Assembly: GCF_020686945.1 (NCBI RefSeq)
Contig: NZ_JAJEPR010000004.1
Span: 124,001-188,000 of the forward strand
DNA from: Limivivens faecihominis
GTDB taxonomy: Bacteria > Bacillota > Clostridia > Lachnospirales > Lachnospiraceae
Direction of reading: 5' to 3'
DNA length: 64,000 nt
Positions 34,453-42,446 of this stretch are shown here, in pieces. The notes under the pieces were generated by a model, which was given only the letters and a program-made list of their open reading frames with translations, was not told the DNA's origin and did no database searches. Numbering within the stretch: the stretch's first letter is position 1; every line of letters starts with the position of its first letter. Made by a program: the position numbers and the translations under genes.

Positions 34453-34565
34453 CGCCGATGCCTACGAATTGCTCCGCTGCTTCGCAGCTCACGCAAGGTC
34501 TCCGCTCCGCTTCGGTCGGTGCTAAACGTGTGCCACTGGCACACAGCACCTACATCTCAACGGCG
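34453..34565. repeat. Structured intergenic element, probable dispersed repeat
   Basis: The 253-bp gap before the nitrogenase-like operon holds a 113-bp block closed by CGCCG (34453-34457) and CGGCG (34561-34565). Inside are GCTGC-TTC-GCAGC (34476-34488) and a long arm made of GGTGCT/AGCACC (34518-34523/34545-34550) around GTGTGCC-ACT-GGCACAC (34528-34544). Composition is GC-rich against AT-rich flanks. It has no coding frame that looks real. From memory, similar blocks recur between genes of Lachnospiraceae; that needs a genome search. Confidence 0.55.
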
Positions 34566-34594
34566 TAATGAGAAAAAAGTGATAATTACCCATG

Positions 34595-34623
34595 TTGACA
34601 GTCAGAAGACTTCCGTGTATATT
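34595..34623 (+). promoter_or_regulatory. Promoter of the nitrogenase-like operon
   Basis: Perfect TTGACA (34595-34600), 17-bp spacer, TATATT (34618-34623). Predicted transcription start is near 34630. Confidence 0.8.
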
Positions 34624-34635
34624 TATAAATCAAGG

Positions 34636-34649
34636 TTAGTTAAAACTAA
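34636..34649. promoter_or_regulatory. Inverted repeat, candidate metal-repressor operator
   Basis: TTAGTT-AA-AACTAA is a perfect dyad centred about 12 bp after the predicted transcription start. A repressor bound here would block the operon. The TTAG...CTAA ends resemble DtxR/MntR-type iron or manganese repressor sites, which would suit an operon for metal uptake; this is an inference from shape. Confidence 0.5.
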
Positions 34650-34679
34650 TGAGAATACTGTTTAAGACAGGAGGCAGAC

Positions 34680-35456
34680 ATGAGAAAAATTGCAGTTTAC
34701 GGAAAAGGCGGAATTGGAAAATCCACCACCACCTCCAACATTTCCGCAGCTCTGGCTGACATGGGTTACCGGGTGTTGCAGATCGGCTGTGACCCCAAGG
34801 CAGATTCCACGAAGAATCTGATGCACGGAAAGAAAATCACCTCTGTACTGGATGCGATCCGGGAAAAAGGAGAGGGAAATATCACCTCCGAGGATGTGCT
34901 TTTCCAGGGATACGGCGGTGTCTGGTGCGTGGAAGCCGGAGGACCGACTCCGGGCATCGGCTGTGCAGGCCGTGGAATCATCACCGCCTTTGAAAAGCTG
35001 GAGGAGATCGGCGCTTACGAGATCTGCCGGCCGGATATCATTCTTTACGATGTGCTGGGAGACGTGGTCTGTGGAGGCTTTGCGATGCCGATCCGGGGCG
35101 GTTACGCGAGAAATGTATTTATCGTGACTTCCGGAGAGATGATGGCCCTCTACGCAGCTTCCAACATCGCCAGTGCGGTGAAAAATTTCGGAAAAAGAGG
35201 CTATGCCCAGTATTCCGGCGTGATCTTAAACTCCAGAAACATTGAGAACGAGGAGGCGCTGGTCAAAAAAGCGCTGGAAGAGATCGGCGGCGAGATCGTG
35301 TCTGTTCTTCCGAGAAGCGCATCCGTTCAGGAAGCGGAAGCCGAGGGCAAAACCGTCATCGAAGCACTGCCGGATTCCGAGATGGCTGGCGCTTACCAGA
35401 AACTGGCTGAGAATATCCTGAACCTTTCGGCGGAGGTAGAAAATAATTATGAGTAA
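34680..35456 (+). CDS. NifH-like nitrogenase reductase homologue
   Basis: A 258-residue dimeric ATP-dependent electron donor of the NifH/BchL/CfbC superfamily. Walker A is YGKGGIGKSTTTS (residues 7-19) and GCDPKADST follows. The two [4Fe-4S] ligands are Cys95 in GIGCAGRG and Cys131 in DVVCGGFAMP, and switch II is YDVLGDV. So both ATP and cluster sites are intact. The protein is shorter than true NifH (about 275-295). It starts the operon behind AGGAGG and overlaps the next gene by 8 nt. No nifB, nifE or nifN is present, which argues against nitrogen fixation and for a group IV nitrogenase-like reductase of unknown substrate. Confidence 0.9.
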   Translation: MRKIAVYGKGGIGKSTTTSNISAALADMGYRVLQIGCDPKADSTKNLMHGKKITSVLDAIREKGEGNITSEDVLFQGYGGVWCVEAGGPTPGIGCAGRGIITAFEKLEEIGAYEICRPDIILYDVLGDVVCGGFAMPIRGGYARNVFIVTSGEMMALYAASNIASAVKNFGKRGYAQYSGVILNSRNIENEEALVKKALEEIGGEIVSVLPRSASVQEAEAEGKTVIEALPDSEMAGAYQKLAENILNLSAEVENNYE

Positions 35457-36693
35457 AGCCTGTTCCCTTCATTACGTTTCCGCCTCCCACGGCGGCTGGG
35501 GCATCGTCCGCATGGCGGCTCTCGTGCCGGAGGCACATCTTTTGTTCGTATGTCCTTCCGCCTGCGGAAGGCACAACGCTGTCGGCGCTTCCGTGGCCGG
35601 AATCAAACACCGGGTCTCATACCTCTTTCTCACGGAAGCCGACATCGTTTCCGGCGACTTTGAACAGATGATCGTCGATAATGTAGATATTTTATTTGAG
35701 GCTCTGCCTAAAAAACCGAGAGCCCTTCTGATTTTCACTTCCTGCCTCGATGACCTTCTGGGAACCGACCATGAGCCGATCCTGGCGGAGCTTACGAGAA
35801 GAAATCCGGATGTGAAATTCCGGCACTGCACGATGAATCCCATTTCATTGGATTCCAAGCTGCCACCGGGAGTCACGACCTACCGGAACATGTTCAGCGT
35901 CCTGAAAAAAAGAGAAGAGACGAAGAACCTGGTCAACGTCCTGGGGAGCAATGTTACTTATGATAAAACTTCGGAGTTAAAACGCCTCCTGAAAACCAAA
36001 GGCTATCGCGTGGCAAATATTGCAGATTACACCGATTTTGATTCCTTTATGGAGATGGCCTCCGCGAGACTGAATCTCGTTGTTTCTCCCATCGCCCTCA
36101 AGACAGCGGAGATGATGGAAAAAGAGTTCGGCATTCCCTATTTCACCGCCTATATAACCTACGATCCGGAAGAGATTACAGAAGTTTACCGGAAGCTTGA
36201 AAAAGCGCTGGATCTGGACTTCGGCCCGGCTCTCGAGGAAGAAAAAGAAAAAGCCTACGAGGAGATCCAAAAGGCAAAAGAAGTCATCAGGGATTATCCC
36301 ATTGCCGTGGATTATCAGGCGGTTCTTCGTCCCTACAATCTGGCTCTCATGATGAGCCGAAACGGTTTCCATATGGGAATGGTGGCTTCGGACAGTGTGT
36401 CCACCTTTGAGAAGCCCTCCTTTGAAGCCCTGAAAAAAGAAGATCCGGAGGTTCTCATCGAAAATCCCATGTCTCATAACGCCGTGAAATTCCCTCACGA
36501 GGGAGAAAAATATCTCTGCATCGGCTTTGACTGCGGCTATATGACCGGTTCCGACCGGGTGGCAGATCTTATGGAGGATGAAGGCATGTTCGGCTTCTAC
36601 GGAACCAGACGTCTCATGGAGATGCTCCGGGAAGCTTACCAGAGCAAGGCGGACGTCCGGGAAATGATCGTGAAAGCGGGGTTAATCATATGA
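35449..36693 (+). CDS. Nitrogenase component 1-like protein, first subunit (NifD/BchN/CfbD-like)
   Basis: A 414-residue protein of the oxidoreductase/nitrogenase component 1 family. Cysteines at the positions of the shared cluster are Cys5 (in SKACSLH), Cys35/Cys39 (CPSACGRH) and Cys99 (FTSCLDDLLGTD). Three Rossmann-like domains follow. The late CIGFDCGYMTG and SHNAVKFPHEG segments could line the substrate pocket. It is shorter than NifD (about 480-530), and a cofactor-binding Cys/His pair of NifD cannot be recognised. The overlap with both neighbours implies a stable HDK complex. Substrate unknown. Confidence 0.85.
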   Translation: MSKACSLHYVSASHGGWGIVRMAALVPEAHLLFVCPSACGRHNAVGASVAGIKHRVSYLFLTEADIVSGDFEQMIVDNVDILFEALPKKPRALLIFTSCLDDLLGTDHEPILAELTRRNPDVKFRHCTMNPISLDSKLPPGVTTYRNMFSVLKKREETKNLVNVLGSNVTYDKTSELKRLLKTKGYRVANIADYTDFDSFMEMASARLNLVVSPIALKTAEMMEKEFGIPYFTAYITYDPEEITEVYRKLEKALDLDFGPALEEEKEKAYEEIQKAKEVIRDYPIAVDYQAVLRPYNLALMMSRNGFHMGMVASDSVSTFEKPSFEALKKEDPEVLIENPMSHNAVKFPHEGEKYLCIGFDCGYMTGSDRVADLMEDEGMFGFYGTRRLMEMLREAYQSKADVREMIVKAGLII

Positions 36694-37847
36694 GCAGACT
36701 TTGTGTATTTATGCTTCCGCTGGCGCCAGATTATTCCGGAGCGGCATCGGCACTTTTTGATCTGGGCGGCATCGTAGTCATGCACGACGCTTCCGGCTGT
36801 ACCGGAAACTTCACCGGCTATGACGAGCCGCGCTGGATGGGTTCCCGCTCGGCAGTCTACTGCTCCGGCCTTCGGAGAATGGACGCGGTGCTGGGAAACG
36901 ATGAAAAATTCATCGACGCCACCCTGAAAGCCGCGGAGGACTTAAATCCCTCCATCATCGCTTATCTCGGAAGCCCGGTTCCAACTGTCATCGGAACCGA
37001 CTTAAAAGGAATGGCGGCCGAGACGGAGAACATCAGCGGCATTCCCTCCTTCGCTTTTCCGACCACAGGCCTTGACTATTACGACAAAGGCGCTTCCGAC
37101 GTCTTCATGACTCTGATCCGCCGCTTCGCAAAGAAAAAGAACACGGCGGAGAAAACAAGCAAAAAGCTGAATGTTCTCGGCATGCTTCCACTGGATGTGG
37201 GAAACAGAGGAAATTCCGACCGAATCCTTGCCTGGCTGAAAGACGCAGGATATGAGATCCAGTCCGATTTCGCGATGGGTCTTTCCATGGACCAGATCAA
37301 AAACTGCCCGGACGCGGACTTAAACCTGGTGGCTGCCCGTTCCGGCCTTGCCGCCGCCCGTTTCCTGGAGAAAAAATACGGCATCCCCTATATCTGCGGC
37401 CTGCCTTTAGGCGACGGAGCAGAACTGAAAGACCGTCTGGAAAAACAGGAGCGGTTCCAGCCCCTTCCGGAAGGCAATAGCGATAAGAAAGGCATCCTGA
37501 TCATTCACGAGCAGATTTTTGCCAACGAGCTTCGGGCCCTTCTCTCCAAAGAGACCGACGTTCCCATCACCGTGGGAAGCCTTTTCGGCCTGGAGGCAGA
37601 ATTGAAAGCTCCGCAGGATGTTCACCTTCCTGATGAGCTCAGCGCCATCCGGGAGATCAACAGCGGCAAATATCAGGTCGTCCTCGCAGATCCGGAATTT
37701 GAAAAGGTGATCCGCCGGGAAGATGTCCGGCTGGTAAGACTTCCCCATGTGGCTCTTTCCAGTAAGCTTCACTGGGACGAATACCCGGATTATCTCGGGG
37801 AGGATATTTCTAAAATTATCGAAAGCACAGTGAAAGGGAGGAACTGA
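36690..37847 (+). CDS. Nitrogenase component 1-like protein, second subunit (NifK/BchB-like)
   Basis: A 385-residue partner of the preceding subunit. It begins SRLCVFMLPLAPDYSGAAS, then HDASGCTGNFTGYDEPRW and AVYCSGLRRMDAVLG, giving Cys5, Cys37 and Cys58. Where the third P-cluster cysteine normally lies, it has Ser95 (YLGSPVPTVIGTDL). The subunits are therefore unequal in cluster ligands, more like the [4Fe-4S]-bearing members of the superfamily than a P-cluster enzyme. The start overlaps the previous stop (ATGA). The gene ends 59 bp before the importer genes. Confidence 0.85.
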   Translation: MSRLCVFMLPLAPDYSGAASALFDLGGIVVMHDASGCTGNFTGYDEPRWMGSRSAVYCSGLRRMDAVLGNDEKFIDATLKAAEDLNPSIIAYLGSPVPTVIGTDLKGMAAETENISGIPSFAFPTTGLDYYDKGASDVFMTLIRRFAKKKNTAEKTSKKLNVLGMLPLDVGNRGNSDRILAWLKDAGYEIQSDFAMGLSMDQIKNCPDADLNLVAARSGLAAARFLEKKYGIPYICGLPLGDGAELKDRLEKQERFQPLPEGNSDKKGILIIHEQIFANELRALLSKETDVPITVGSLFGLEAELKAPQDVHLPDELSAIREINSGKYQVVLADPEFEKVIRREDVRLVRLPHVALSSKLHWDEYPDYLGEDISKIIESTVKGRN

Positions 37848-37906
37848 TCCGCTATCACTTGCCCATACAGAAACTACAAACCCTACACAAAAGAAAGGAA
37901 TACCAA

Positions 37907-39079
37907 ATGACTATCAGAAAAATTCAGAAAATTTTTGCCGGCGTACTGACGGTATCTGTACTGACAGCCAGCCTTTTCGGCGGCAGCGCACTGGCTTCCG
38001 AGACAGAGACTGTTTCCGAAACCACCACAGAAGCAGCTTCTGAAGCAGGAAGCGAGGAGAGCACAGGAACCAGAACCATCGTGGACCACACAGGAGCAGA
38101 GGTTGTTCTTCCGGAGAAGATCGAGCGTGTCGTAATTTCCTCCATCCTTCCCCTTCCTTCTGTATACTGCTTGTTCCGTGGAAGCGCCGATGACATTGTA
38201 GGTATTCATCCGAGCTCCATGGCCGCAGCAGAAAACTCCTATCTGATCAACGTATTCCCGGAGATCGCCAATGCGGACACCAGCTTCGTGGAAAACGGAG
38301 AGGTAAACATTGAGCAGCTCCTAGCACTGAAACCGGACGTTGTATTTTACAGTGCAAACAATACCGACGAGCGTGAGATGTACGACAACGCAGGAATCCC
38401 GGCTGTTGGCTTCTCCACCAGCATGTCTGACTATGACTGTGTAGAGACTTACGCAGACTGGATTCAGCTTCTTGGTGACATTTACGGAGAGCAGGCCACC
38501 GCTAACGAGATCATCGCAGAGGGCAGAAGTGTTGCAGAAGAGATCAAATCTGTGACCTCCACCATCTCTGACGAGGACAAGCCGAAGGTTCTGATCCTCT
38601 TCAACTATGCAGACGGCGTCATCAAAACCTCCGGTTCCAACTTCTTCGGCCAGTACTGGATCGAGACCGCAGGCGGCATCAACGTGGCAGCAGACTTAAG
38701 CGGCACCCCGGAGATCAACATGGAGCAGGTTTACGAGTGGGATCCGGATATCATCTTTATCACGAACTTCTCCCCGTATCAGCCCGACGATCTCTACAAC
38801 AACACCATCGACGGAGACGACTGGAGCAATGTAACTGCAGTCAAGAATCAGCAGGTTTACAAATTCCCGCTGGGTATGTATCGCTGGTTCCCGCCCGCAT
38901 CTGACACTCCGCTGGTACTGAAATGGCTTGCCACCAAGATCCAGCCGGACCTTTTCAAAGATATGGATATGGCTCAGGAGATCAAAGATTACTATGAGAA
39001 ATATTACAATGTAACCCTTACGGATGAAGATCTTCAGAAGATCTACAATCCTGTAAGTGCAGCATCCGGAGTAAAATAA
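37907..39079 (+). CDS. ABC transporter substrate-binding protein, siderophore/corrinoid type
   Basis: A 390-residue exported class III binding protein (FecB/BtuF type, PF01497-like). The signal peptide KIFAGVLTVSVLTASLFGGS ends near ALA-SE with no lipobox cysteine, unusual for a Gram-positive importer. A Glu/Ser/Thr-rich spacer leads to TIVDHTGAEVVLPEKIERVV. Further on are LLALKPDVVFY and the second lobe with VYEWDPDIIFIT. The family binds iron-siderophores, heme, cobalamin or metal-chelates. The start at 37907 is supported by AAAGGAA. It follows the NifK-like gene by 59 nt and is separated from the permease by a hairpin. Confidence 0.88.
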   Translation: MTIRKIQKIFAGVLTVSVLTASLFGGSALASETETVSETTTEAASEAGSEESTGTRTIVDHTGAEVVLPEKIERVVISSILPLPSVYCLFRGSADDIVGIHPSSMAAAENSYLINVFPEIANADTSFVENGEVNIEQLLALKPDVVFYSANNTDEREMYDNAGIPAVGFSTSMSDYDCVETYADWIQLLGDIYGEQATANEIIAEGRSVAEEIKSVTSTISDEDKPKVLILFNYADGVIKTSGSNFFGQYWIETAGGINVAADLSGTPEINMEQVYEWDPDIIFITNFSPYQPDDLYNNTIDGDDWSNVTAVKNQQVYKFPLGMYRWFPPASDTPLVLKWLATKIQPDLFKDMDMAQEIKDYYEKYYNVTLTDEDLQKIYNPVSAASGVK

Positions 39080-39094
39080 CTTCGGAAAGACTTA

Positions 39095-39127
39095 CGCCGG
39101 AAGCAGTTTTCCGTACTGTTTCCGGCG
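39095..39127 (+). terminator. Hairpin between binding-protein and permease genes
   Basis: CGCCGGAA/TTCCGGCG (39095-39102/39120-39127) with an inner CAGT/ACTG form a 13-bp stem. Only TTTCC follows, so it likely acts as partial terminator or 3' stabiliser, making the binding protein more abundant than the permease. Confidence 0.6.
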
Positions 39128-39157
39128 TTTCCAGTATTTGAAAGGAACTTACGACAG

Positions 39158-40171
39158 ATGGCAGCAAAACGAACCTCTCATAAGACCAGAAATCTTATCA
39201 TCGCGGTCCTTCCCCTTCTGGCGGCACTCATCTGCCTGGGGATCGGCAGATATTCATTAAGCGTCCAGGAAACAGTAAAAATTCTTTTTTCCCATTTCAC
39301 CGGCTATGAACCGGACCCCACGGGCTACACGGTTATTTTTAACGTAAGACTTCCCAGAATCCTTCTGGCGATCCTAGTGGGCGCGGGCCTTTCCTGCGCG
39401 GGAGCTGCTTTTCAGGGCCTTTTTTCCAACCCTCTGGCGACTCCGGACACCCTGGGCGTGGCCAGTGGCGCTTCCTTCGGCGCGGTCTTAGGGCTTCTCA
39501 TGCATGGAAACCTGATCCTGGTTCAGATGCTGGCCCTGATCTTTGGAATCATCTCCTGTATTATCACCTATTCCATCAGCCGAAAAAACGGAAAGAGCAG
39601 CATCGTCATGATTGTCCTGGCCGGAATGGTGATCTCCGCGGTTTTTGAGGCTCTGGTTTCCCTGATGAAATATGTGGCGGACCCGGAGGAGGAGCTTCCC
39701 ACGATTACTTACTGGCTCATGGGAAGCATGTCCCGGAGTACCTACAATAACCTCATGATGGGCGCTCCCTTTATCATCGCCGGAATCCTTCTGATCTTTG
39801 CTCTTCGCTGGAGACTCAATATCATGTCCCTGAATGAGGACGAGGCCAGTTCCCTCGGCATGAATATCCAGATCATGCGTCTGGTCTTCATCGCGGCCTC
39901 TTCCATGATCACGGCTTCCTGCGTCTCCATGTGTGGCCAGGTGGGCTGGGTCGGTCTTCTGATCCCACATATCTCCCGGATGATCGGCGGAAACAACAAC
40001 CGCTCCGTCATTCCCATAAGCATCGGTCTTGGGGCATTCTTTATGATTGTCATGGACACCTTTGCCCGGGCGGCCACAGCGGCGGAGATTCCGATTTCCA
40101 TTCTGACAGCTATTGTGGGAGCGCCGGTATTTATCATACTTTTAAGAAAAACAGGAGGTGCCTGGTCATGA
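39158..40171 (+). CDS. FecCD/BtuC-family ABC transporter permease
   Basis: A 337-residue membrane protein with about nine to ten hydrophobic segments. RLPRILLAILVGAGLSCAG, FQGLFSNPLATPDTLGVASG and the cytoplasmic coupling helix region near GQVGWVGLLIPHISRM are the standard signature for siderophore/heme/cobalamin importers. It ends overlapping the ATPase start by 4 nt (ATGA). Confidence 0.93.
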   Translation: MAAKRTSHKTRNLIIAVLPLLAALICLGIGRYSLSVQETVKILFSHFTGYEPDPTGYTVIFNVRLPRILLAILVGAGLSCAGAAFQGLFSNPLATPDTLGVASGASFGAVLGLLMHGNLILVQMLALIFGIISCIITYSISRKNGKSSIVMIVLAGMVISAVFEALVSLMKYVADPEEELPTITYWLMGSMSRSTYNNLMMGAPFIIAGILLIFALRWRLNIMSLNEDEASSLGMNIQIMRLVFIAASSMITASCVSMCGQVGWVGLLIPHISRMIGGNNNRSVIPISIGLGAFFMIVMDTFARAATAAEIPISILTAIVGAPVFIILLRKTGGAWS

Positions 40172-40953
40172 TCTTTCGGGTAGAAAACGGATGCTTTGGA
40201 TACAAGGAAAAACAGATTCTGAAAAGTATCAGCTTTACCGTGGGGGACGGGGAGGTGCTTTCCGTCCTGGGTTCTAACGGTGTGGGAAAGACCACCCTTT
40301 TGAAATGTATGATGGGTCTTCTCAAATGGAACAGTGGCCATTCCTATGTGGACGATCAGGAGATCAGTCAGATGAAACACAAGGATTTCTGGAAAAAGAT
40401 CGCCTATGTTCCCCAGGCAAAGGGAGCCGCCTTCGGTTATTCCGCTCTTGACATGGTGACGCTTGGCCGGAGCGCTCACCTCGGAACCTTCGCCCAGCCG
40501 GGAAAAGAGGACCGGAAAGCGGCGGAGGAAGCCATGGAGGAGATCGGCGTCACTTATCTCCGGGACAAGCTCTGTACGGAGATGAGCGGCGGAGAGCTTC
40601 AGATGGTTCTCATCGCCCGGGCGCTGACGATTTTTCCCTCCATGCTGGTTCTGGATGAGCCCGAGTCCAACCTCGACTTCAAAAATCAGCTCATCATTCT
40701 GGAGACGATTCAGAAGCTCTCAAAAAACAGGGGGATTTCGGCCATCGTCAATACCCATTATCCGGAGCATGCCCTGAAGATTTCCGACAAGGCCCTGCTT
40801 CTCAACCAGGACGGAACCAATATTTTCGGAGATGCGGCTGAGGTCATCAACGTGGAAAATATGCGCCATTCCTTCTCGGTGCAGGTCCATATCAACCAGT
40901 TTTCCGTGGATGGAAGGGAATACCGAAGCGTCGTTCCTCTCCATCTCGTGTGA
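40168..40953 (+). CDS. ABC transporter ATP-binding protein (FepC/BtuD type)
   Basis: A 261-residue ATPase that pairs with the FecCD-like permease. Walker A is LGSNGVGKTTLL, the Q-loop is YVPQAKG, the signature is MSGGELQMVLIARAL, and Walker B is MLVLDEPESNLDF, with the switch His in VNTHYPEH. The start ATG 40168 has AGGAGGTG. The last 45 residues extend beyond the usual fold (FSVQVHINQFSVDGREYRSV), which could be a regulatory tail. Confidence 0.92.
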   Translation: MIFRVENGCFGYKEKQILKSISFTVGDGEVLSVLGSNGVGKTTLLKCMMGLLKWNSGHSYVDDQEISQMKHKDFWKKIAYVPQAKGAAFGYSALDMVTLGRSAHLGTFAQPGKEDRKAAEEAMEEIGVTYLRDKLCTEMSGGELQMVLIARALTIFPSMLVLDEPESNLDFKNQLIILETIQKLSKNRGISAIVNTHYPEHALKISDKALLLNQDGTNIFGDAAEVINVENMRHSFSVQVHINQFSVDGREYRSVVPLHLV

Positions 40954-40963
40954 GGTATCTTCC

Positions 40964-41659
40964 ATGAAAATGATCACAGTAGCAGGAGCTCACGCCTGCG
41001 GGAAAACCTCCGTGATCCTAAAAACGGCGGAGCTCCTCTTAAAGGAGAACTGCCGGCCGGGTGTCATGAAGCTGGACTGCATTTCCAGTGAGGACGACCG
41101 GATCTACAGCGCGGCAGGAATCACAAACGTCAAATACATTTCAGGAAACATCTGCCCGGACCACTATTTTGCGGATTCCATCTCGGATATCTTCCAGTGG
41201 GGCCTGAAAGAAAAGCTGGATCTTCTGATTACGGAGAGCGCAGGCCTCTGCGGCCGATGTTCTCCGCATATCCGCGATATTCCGGCGGTCTGTGTGATCG
41301 ACTGCCTCTCCGGCATTACCGCGCCCCAGAAGATCGGGCCCATGCTGCGGTATGCGGACTTCATCGCCGTGACGAAAGGGGATCTCGTGTCCCCGGCGGA
41401 GCGGGAGGTTTTTCTTCACAACATCCGCCTGGCCAACCGGAAAGCCCGGGTGAGCTTTATCAACGGTCTGACCGGTCAAGGAGCCTACCGGCTGGCTTCC
41501 TTCATCCGGGAAAGTGCGGAGGAGGAGACCATCGACGGTAAATTTTTACGCTTCACAATGCCCTCGGCGGTCTGCAGCTTCTGCGCCGGGCAGATGCAGC
41601 TCCAGCAGAAAGGAAACGGTGGACGGATCAAGCGAATGTGGGGAGAAGAGAATGGATAA
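40964..41659 (+). CDS. SIMIBI-class GTPase with cysteine pairs (HypB/UreG-like)
   Basis: A 231-residue cytosolic P-loop protein. Walker A is GAHACGKTS (residues 8-16), and a G4-like TKGD motif is at 137-140. Extra cysteines are in LCGRCSP (96, 99), VCVIDCLSG (110, 114) and the C-terminal VCSFCAGQM. This pattern matches metallochaperone GTPases that deliver nickel, cobalt or iron to enzymes, but no hydrogenase or urease genes are near. The likely clients are the nitrogenase-like subunits or the imported metal. The start at 40964 was chosen because the importer ATPase stops just before it. Confidence 0.8.
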   Translation: MKMITVAGAHACGKTSVILKTAELLLKENCRPGVMKLDCISSEDDRIYSAAGITNVKYISGNICPDHYFADSISDIFQWGLKEKLDLLITESAGLCGRCSPHIRDIPAVCVIDCLSGITAPQKIGPMLRYADFIAVTKGDLVSPAEREVFLHNIRLANRKARVSFINGLTGQGAYRLASFIRESAEEETIDGKFLRFTMPSAVCSFCAGQMQLQQKGNGGRIKRMWGEENG

Positions 41660-42446
41660 AAATTCAGAAAACTTATTACAGGGCTTCCCGGAAGCCGTGG
41701 AGTCTTTTACAGTTTACGGCGGTTTCGACAAGGACCGGAAGCCAGAAATTATAGAAGTGACACTTCACAAAGGGGACTGTGCCTGCGTCTGTGGAAAGAC
41801 CGGCTCCGGAAAGACGCGGCTTCTGGAGGATATCGAGTACCTGGCCTCCGGCGATTCCCCCTCTGGCCGAAAAATACGGATCAACGGTCTAGAACTCACG
41901 GAGGAACTACGGCTGGAGCTGGAAAACCGTTTTTGTGCCTGCCTGTCCCAGAGTATGAACTTTGTCATGGAACTTTCCTGCCGGGATTTTATTTTTCAGC
42001 ATGCCGGAAGCAGGGGGATTCCCTGTACGGAAGAACTCATGGAGAAAATCCTCGCCTGCGCCAACTCCCTGGCCGGGGAGCCCCTTCACCCGGAGGATAT
42101 GATCACAGCTTTGAGCGGCGGCCAGTCCCGGGCATTGATGATCGCAGATATCGCCTTTCTCTCAGCAGCCCCGGCAGTCCTCATCGACGAGCCGGAAAAT
42201 GCCGGTATCGACAAGGACGCCATCATCCGGATCCTGGCGGAGAAAGGGAAGATCGTTCTCATTTCCACCCATGATCCGATCCTGGCCCTGTCCTGTGAAA
42301 AACGGATCTTCATTGAAAACGGCGGAATCCGGGGAATTGTCACCCGCACAGCGACGGAAGAGGAGCTTTTAAAAGAACTTCGGGCGCAGGAAGAGCGGAT
42401 GAAAGAGATCCGAAATCAGATCCGGGGAGGGAAAAACATTGGATAA
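41652..42446 (+). CDS. Second, soluble ABC-type ATPase
   Basis: A 264-residue ATPase with Walker A GKTGSGKTRLLED, signature ALSGGQSRALMIADIAF, Walker B AVLIDEPENAGID and switch His in ISTHDP. It begins with an unusual 30-residue segment (FPEAVESFTVYGGFDKDRKP). No second permease is encoded, so it may not energise transport; it might be a soluble remodelling or chaperone ATPase like NifS-partner SufC. It overlaps the GTPase and the next gene by 8 nt each. Confidence 0.75.
   Translation: MDKNSENLLQGFPEAVESFTVYGGFDKDRKPEIIEVTLHKGDCACVCGKTGSGKTRLLEDIEYLASGDSPSGRKIRINGLELTEELRLELENRFCACLSQSMNFVMELSCRDFIFQHAGSRGIPCTEELMEKILACANSLAGEPLHPEDMITALSGGQSRALMIADIAFLSAAPAVLIDEPENAGIDKDAIIRILAEKGKIVLISTHDPILALSCEKRIFIENGGIRGIVTRTATEEELLKELRAQEERMKEIRNQIRGGKNIG

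Noticed and set aside
34325..34549. Small minus-strand proteins in the gap after miaB
   Set aside because: They cover the terminator and the multi-hairpin element; frames arise from the repeat and lack ribosome sites.
34680..37847. True nitrogenase for nitrogen fixation
   Set aside because: No nifB, nifE or nifN, component-1 subunits too short, and the second subunit lacks a P-cluster cysteine.
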